This document shows positions 61,601 through 64,000 of a DNA stretch of 64,000 nt, one piece after another. The notes under the pieces are model-generated. The model did no database searches. It saw nothing but the letters and a program-made list of their open reading frames with translations, and was not told the DNA's origin. Position numbers and translations under genes: made by a program. Location of the stretch: the NCBI RefSeq assembly GCF_014839805.1, contig NC_051126.1, positions 9,618,609-9,682,608 on the forward strand, written 5' to 3'. This stretch comes from Manduca sexta. Taxonomy: Eukaryota; Arthropoda; Insecta; Lepidoptera; Sphingidae. Numbering within the stretch: the stretch's first letter is position 1; the number at the start of each line of letters is the position of its first letter.

Positions 61601-64000
61601 GTAGAACTACTAATAACTGTTGCGTGCCTTGCTGGATGGGTGTTGCTTGAGTCACTAAGAACAGTAAGTAACTATGACATACGCAAAAAAAATATATTTA
61701 TTTGATATCTCAAGTATCCTGAGAGCTACAATAGCGTCCAACTCAGTTTATACATTCTATTATTAAATGTAATGCGACACTGAACTCAGAATAATAGAAG
61801 ATTGAAATTTGATCCTGTAATTTTTTTCTGTATCAAAATTACGTAAATGAAACGTTACCTTGATGCTGGTGCATCATGGTAGCCATAAGGTCATGGTGTA
61901 ACTCCTCTCGATACTCCCTTTTGTCAGTTCTCTGTTCCGCTTTGAGCTGCTGTTGCACAGTTTCTGTCTGGACATAGCTAGCTTGTCCGCCGTACGTGAT
62001 ATTGCCAAGATTCACAGATGATGTAGAAGCAGATATAGTTTGGTATTTCACGCCAGTGTTAACTGCAACCATGATTTTATAATAATAAACCGTGTTTTAA
62101 AGTCGTAAATTAATAAATAATAACACGCAGTAAGTGTTAGGTATTGTAATCTAGTTTCTAGATAATTGTTTACATCCCGTAAATAAGTACTGTACCTGAT
62201 AGGTGTACGTAAGTTTTTAATACTATTTTACTTCCCGAAAATGTTTATATTTAACAAGGTTTCGTCCCCGTCCAAAACTATAATACTGGCTTCAATATAT
62301 TAGTGTCATATCATTGGATTTCATATCTATAATTATATAATAATTATGTACCTAAGTACTTATTATTTTACATATTTCAAGTTTATAATCTGCTATGAAC
62401 TTTTTTTATTGTAGCTTGCGTGTATGTGTAATCTTTTATTATAGCTGTTTTACTTATCACCTCATTTTAATATATTGGTATCTATTCCTAAGATAGCTAG
62501 TAAAGATGTCTACTGCAATACCTCATATACCAATACGCGCTATTTTGGACATACGGATGCGAAGAGAGACTCTGCCAAAGCTTTAATTAATTCAAGAAAA
62601 TTCCTAGACATTTCTGATTATTATCAATGTCCTTGGATAGTTTCTCACACTAGGTAATAACCGTATCCTCTGTCGCAATACGGCACTGAAACCGAAATGT
62701 TTTTTATATAACAGTTTATTGGTTGCAATAAAACTAAGTAAACGGTTTTTTAAGATCTTTTCCTAAATTTAAACATCAATGGTAAAACCGATATTGCTCT
62801 GTAGTTGTTGATACTGTCCTTGTCACCCACCTTGTGAACGAGATGAACCAATGTTCGTTTAAATGCTTCTGGAAAGACCCCTATAATGACGGTAAGTTTA
62901 CAGATGTGTGTGATAAGTGGGAATAAAATATTGGATTGATCCTATACAGGTTTCGCTCAGATATTTTAATTACTAATGATATTTCGGCCTTTAAAATTTA
63001 ATATGACGAAATTTTAAAGGCAGAAATATCCATGATTATTAATTATTTTACATTTTTCTTTCAACTGCGAGAACTAATCACTAACTAGACGTGAATTTAA
63101 ATTCTTTACTTGCCAATACTTGTTTAGTTACCCAGATTAAAGCCGAAACAAAATGTATGAAAATGGACCTTGAGCTACCACCTTAATAGATAGATACTGT
63201 TAAAAGCAACTGCGGAGTCGGATTTTAGATTTTTCATGATTAAGTCTTTTAAGAATGATCTTTTACAATATGCATATAGAATATTAAAGTCCAGTTATGC
63301 TCACATTGATTGATAAAGCTTTACTCTGTTGCAACATTTTAGAGGCTCATTTGTTTCCCATACATACAAAAAAATCTTTAAATTTTTTTTCATATTTATC
63401 AATATAATTCGAAAAAAAATGTAACTGCATCAATATTAAAAAGTTCTACAGCTGGTGAATAGACATGCTTGGTATATCTTATAGACTTTATATTAAGTGG
63501 CCCTAGGATCATTTTTCTGTTTCAAAAATTTTGATTTTTTAGTTTAAAATTTACATAATAGATGGTGACAAAAATCGCGATACCTAGAGTATGTTACTTT
63601 TAAAACGGAATTATCTTCTTGTAATCTTCTTTTGCATTTTCTCTCTATTACGTAAATATCGTAGCAAATCTCGGGTTTCCCATGGTTTTATGTTTCGAGT
63701 TTCCTTTAGACTTTTAATAATTGTGTGGATTGTCTATTATGTTTTTGAATAAAGACATCTAAGAATTTACTGCTCCGTTAGCATTATTTTGTAGGAGTAG
63801 CGGTGTAAAGTCTGTGTTTTTGATGTGTCTTTGAATACCTACTAGATATATCAAGTATTTAGATAATGCAAATTTTACAGTTAATAACATGCAAATTGTT
63901 TTAAATTACATACCTGTGTGAATAGGGGCTAGTCCAGCAAGTGCTACTGTCCCAGGTTGAGCGCTGCTAACCACAACCACACTCTCAGCTTGTCGAAATT
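58643..64000 (-). CDS. C2H2 zinc-finger protein B, four fingers, 5' end beyond the window
   Basis: Exons in transcript order: 64000(partial)-63914, 62062-61859, 61654-61508, 61260-61043, 60452-60284, 59701-59605, 59379-59186, 58776-58643 (TGA at 58645-58643). All joins keep frame (phases 1,1,1,0,1,2,1). At least 417 codons are visible. The N-terminal half is Gln/Ser/Thr/Val-rich with no domain recognised. A Lys-rich stretch (KKKKKKKFIKEKKQRPKP) is a likely nuclear signal. It precedes four C2H2 fingers: CPECHMAYPERGMLEQHLVGH, CDICNAALKRKDHLTRH, CSVCLKAFKRKEQLTLH and CNECGKGFYRKDHLRKH. Fingers 2-4 match gene A fingers 2-4 at roughly half of residues. The last finger is split by an intron at CGK|GF, as in gene A. 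Two psi-K-x-E motifs (IKQE, VKAE) occur. It is a probable nuclear DNA-binding regulator; no orthologue is named. Confidence 0.92.
60670..61009 (+). mobile_element. tRNA-derived SINE inside gene B, antisense to it
   Basis: It has the same blocks as 56102-56434: TACCACGCTG, B box GGTTCGAATCC (60688-60698), CGTGCCTCGGAAAAC, AAAGCCGTTGGTC, TTTCCGGTCATGTTG, ACTATAATATCTCCTGCGTA and GGCTAGAAAGGAATCAA. It fills more than half of the 590-bp intron 60453-61042 and ends about 33 bp from the donor of the exon at 61043. The A box is absent, as in the other copy. Confidence 0.88.
62063..62690 (-). other. First part of a 1.85-kb intron of gene B
   Basis: AT-rich with no supported ORF. An ATG at 62073 (minus) is in frame with the downstream exon but lies on the intron side of the acceptor GGTTGCAG|TTAACAC. 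Confidence 0.5.
62700..62945 (-). pseudogene. Degenerate non-LTR retrotransposon reverse-transcriptase fragment
   Basis: On the minus strand one frame reads about 60 codons containing ILFPLITHIC, GVFPEAFKRTLVHLVHKVGD and INNYRAISVLP. These match the order of motifs in jockey/CR1-type LINE reverse transcriptases (consensus GxxPxxFKxAxVxPxxKxGD and NYRPIS). An in-frame TAA follows KFRKRS, after which KTVYL continues the family pattern. Only this piece remains, in the intron of gene B and in the same orientation as that gene. Confidence 0.8.
62967..63045. repeat. Imperfect 79-bp palindrome
   Basis: The left arm contains GATATTTCGGCCTTTAAAATTT and the right arm AAATTTTAAAGGCAGAAATATC (each shown in part: ATATTTCGGCCTTTAAAATT, AATTTTAAAGGCAGAAATAT). 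The arms extend outward to TAATTA/TAATTA with a few mismatches. The central loop is only about 9 bases. This is a MITE-like hairpin within the gene B intron. Confidence 0.7.
63137..63186. repeat. Micro-palindrome, copy 2 (related to 55647-55697)
   Basis: It starts TTAAAGCCGAAAC and ends GCTACCACCTTAA. The central segment, AAAATGTATGAAAATGG followed by ACCTTGAG (the first run ending where the second begins), is identical to copy 1. The arms no longer pair well. Confidence 0.7.
63187..63913 (-). other. Rest of the gene B intron
   Basis: AT-rich with no gene or delimited repeat seen. The donor of the partial exon at the window edge reads CACACAG|GTATGT at 63914/63913. Confidence 0.5.

Overview
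The window is AT-rich insect nuclear DNA, most probably from a moth or butterfly (Lepidoptera). Four spliced protein-coding genes with short exons and consensus GT-AG introns can be reconstructed. The introns and spacers are full of dispersed repeats of lepidopteran type: tRNA-derived SINEs, MITEs with terminal inverted repeats, a GC-rich-headed element family, and fragments of non-LTR retrotransposons. There are no operons, prokaryotic signals or CRISPR arrays.

Layout. (1) 1-2850: AT-rich 3' flank with a tandem array of about 160-bp units carrying hairpins (445-1011). (2) 3080-17085, minus strand: complete Wdr81, 19 coding exons and 2065 codons, encoding the BEACH plus WD40 endosomal/autophagy regulator. 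Just past its stop lies a diverged tandem copy of its last exon (2854-3042). (3) 17166-19017: spacer with an hAT-like MITE that has an intact 8-bp target duplication. (4) 19018-20799, minus strand: complete Umps, 4 exons and 474 codons, the bifunctional OPRT/OMP decarboxylase of pyrimidine synthesis. (5) 22795-54932, plus strand: C2H2 zinc-finger gene A, 11 coding exons, 544 codons and ten fingers. Its exons occupy only about 1.6 kb of 32 kb, and one intron is 13.4 kb. (6) 58643 to the right edge, minus strand: C2H2 zinc-finger gene B, at least 8 exons with the 5' end outside the window. Its four-finger C-terminal block closely resembles fingers 1-4 of gene A, so A and B look like a tail-to-tail paralogous pair.

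All exon joins were checked by reading frame and splice phase; in each complete gene the summed exon length is an exact multiple of three. Wdr81 and Umps are conserved housekeeping genes in tandem on the minus strand. The two zinc-finger genes are probable nuclear DNA-binding regulators. The least ordinary features are the repeated two-finger/two-exon module of gene A with nearly uniform recognition helices, its inverted neighbour B, the duplicated Wdr81 terminal exon, and several repeats lying very close to splice sites.
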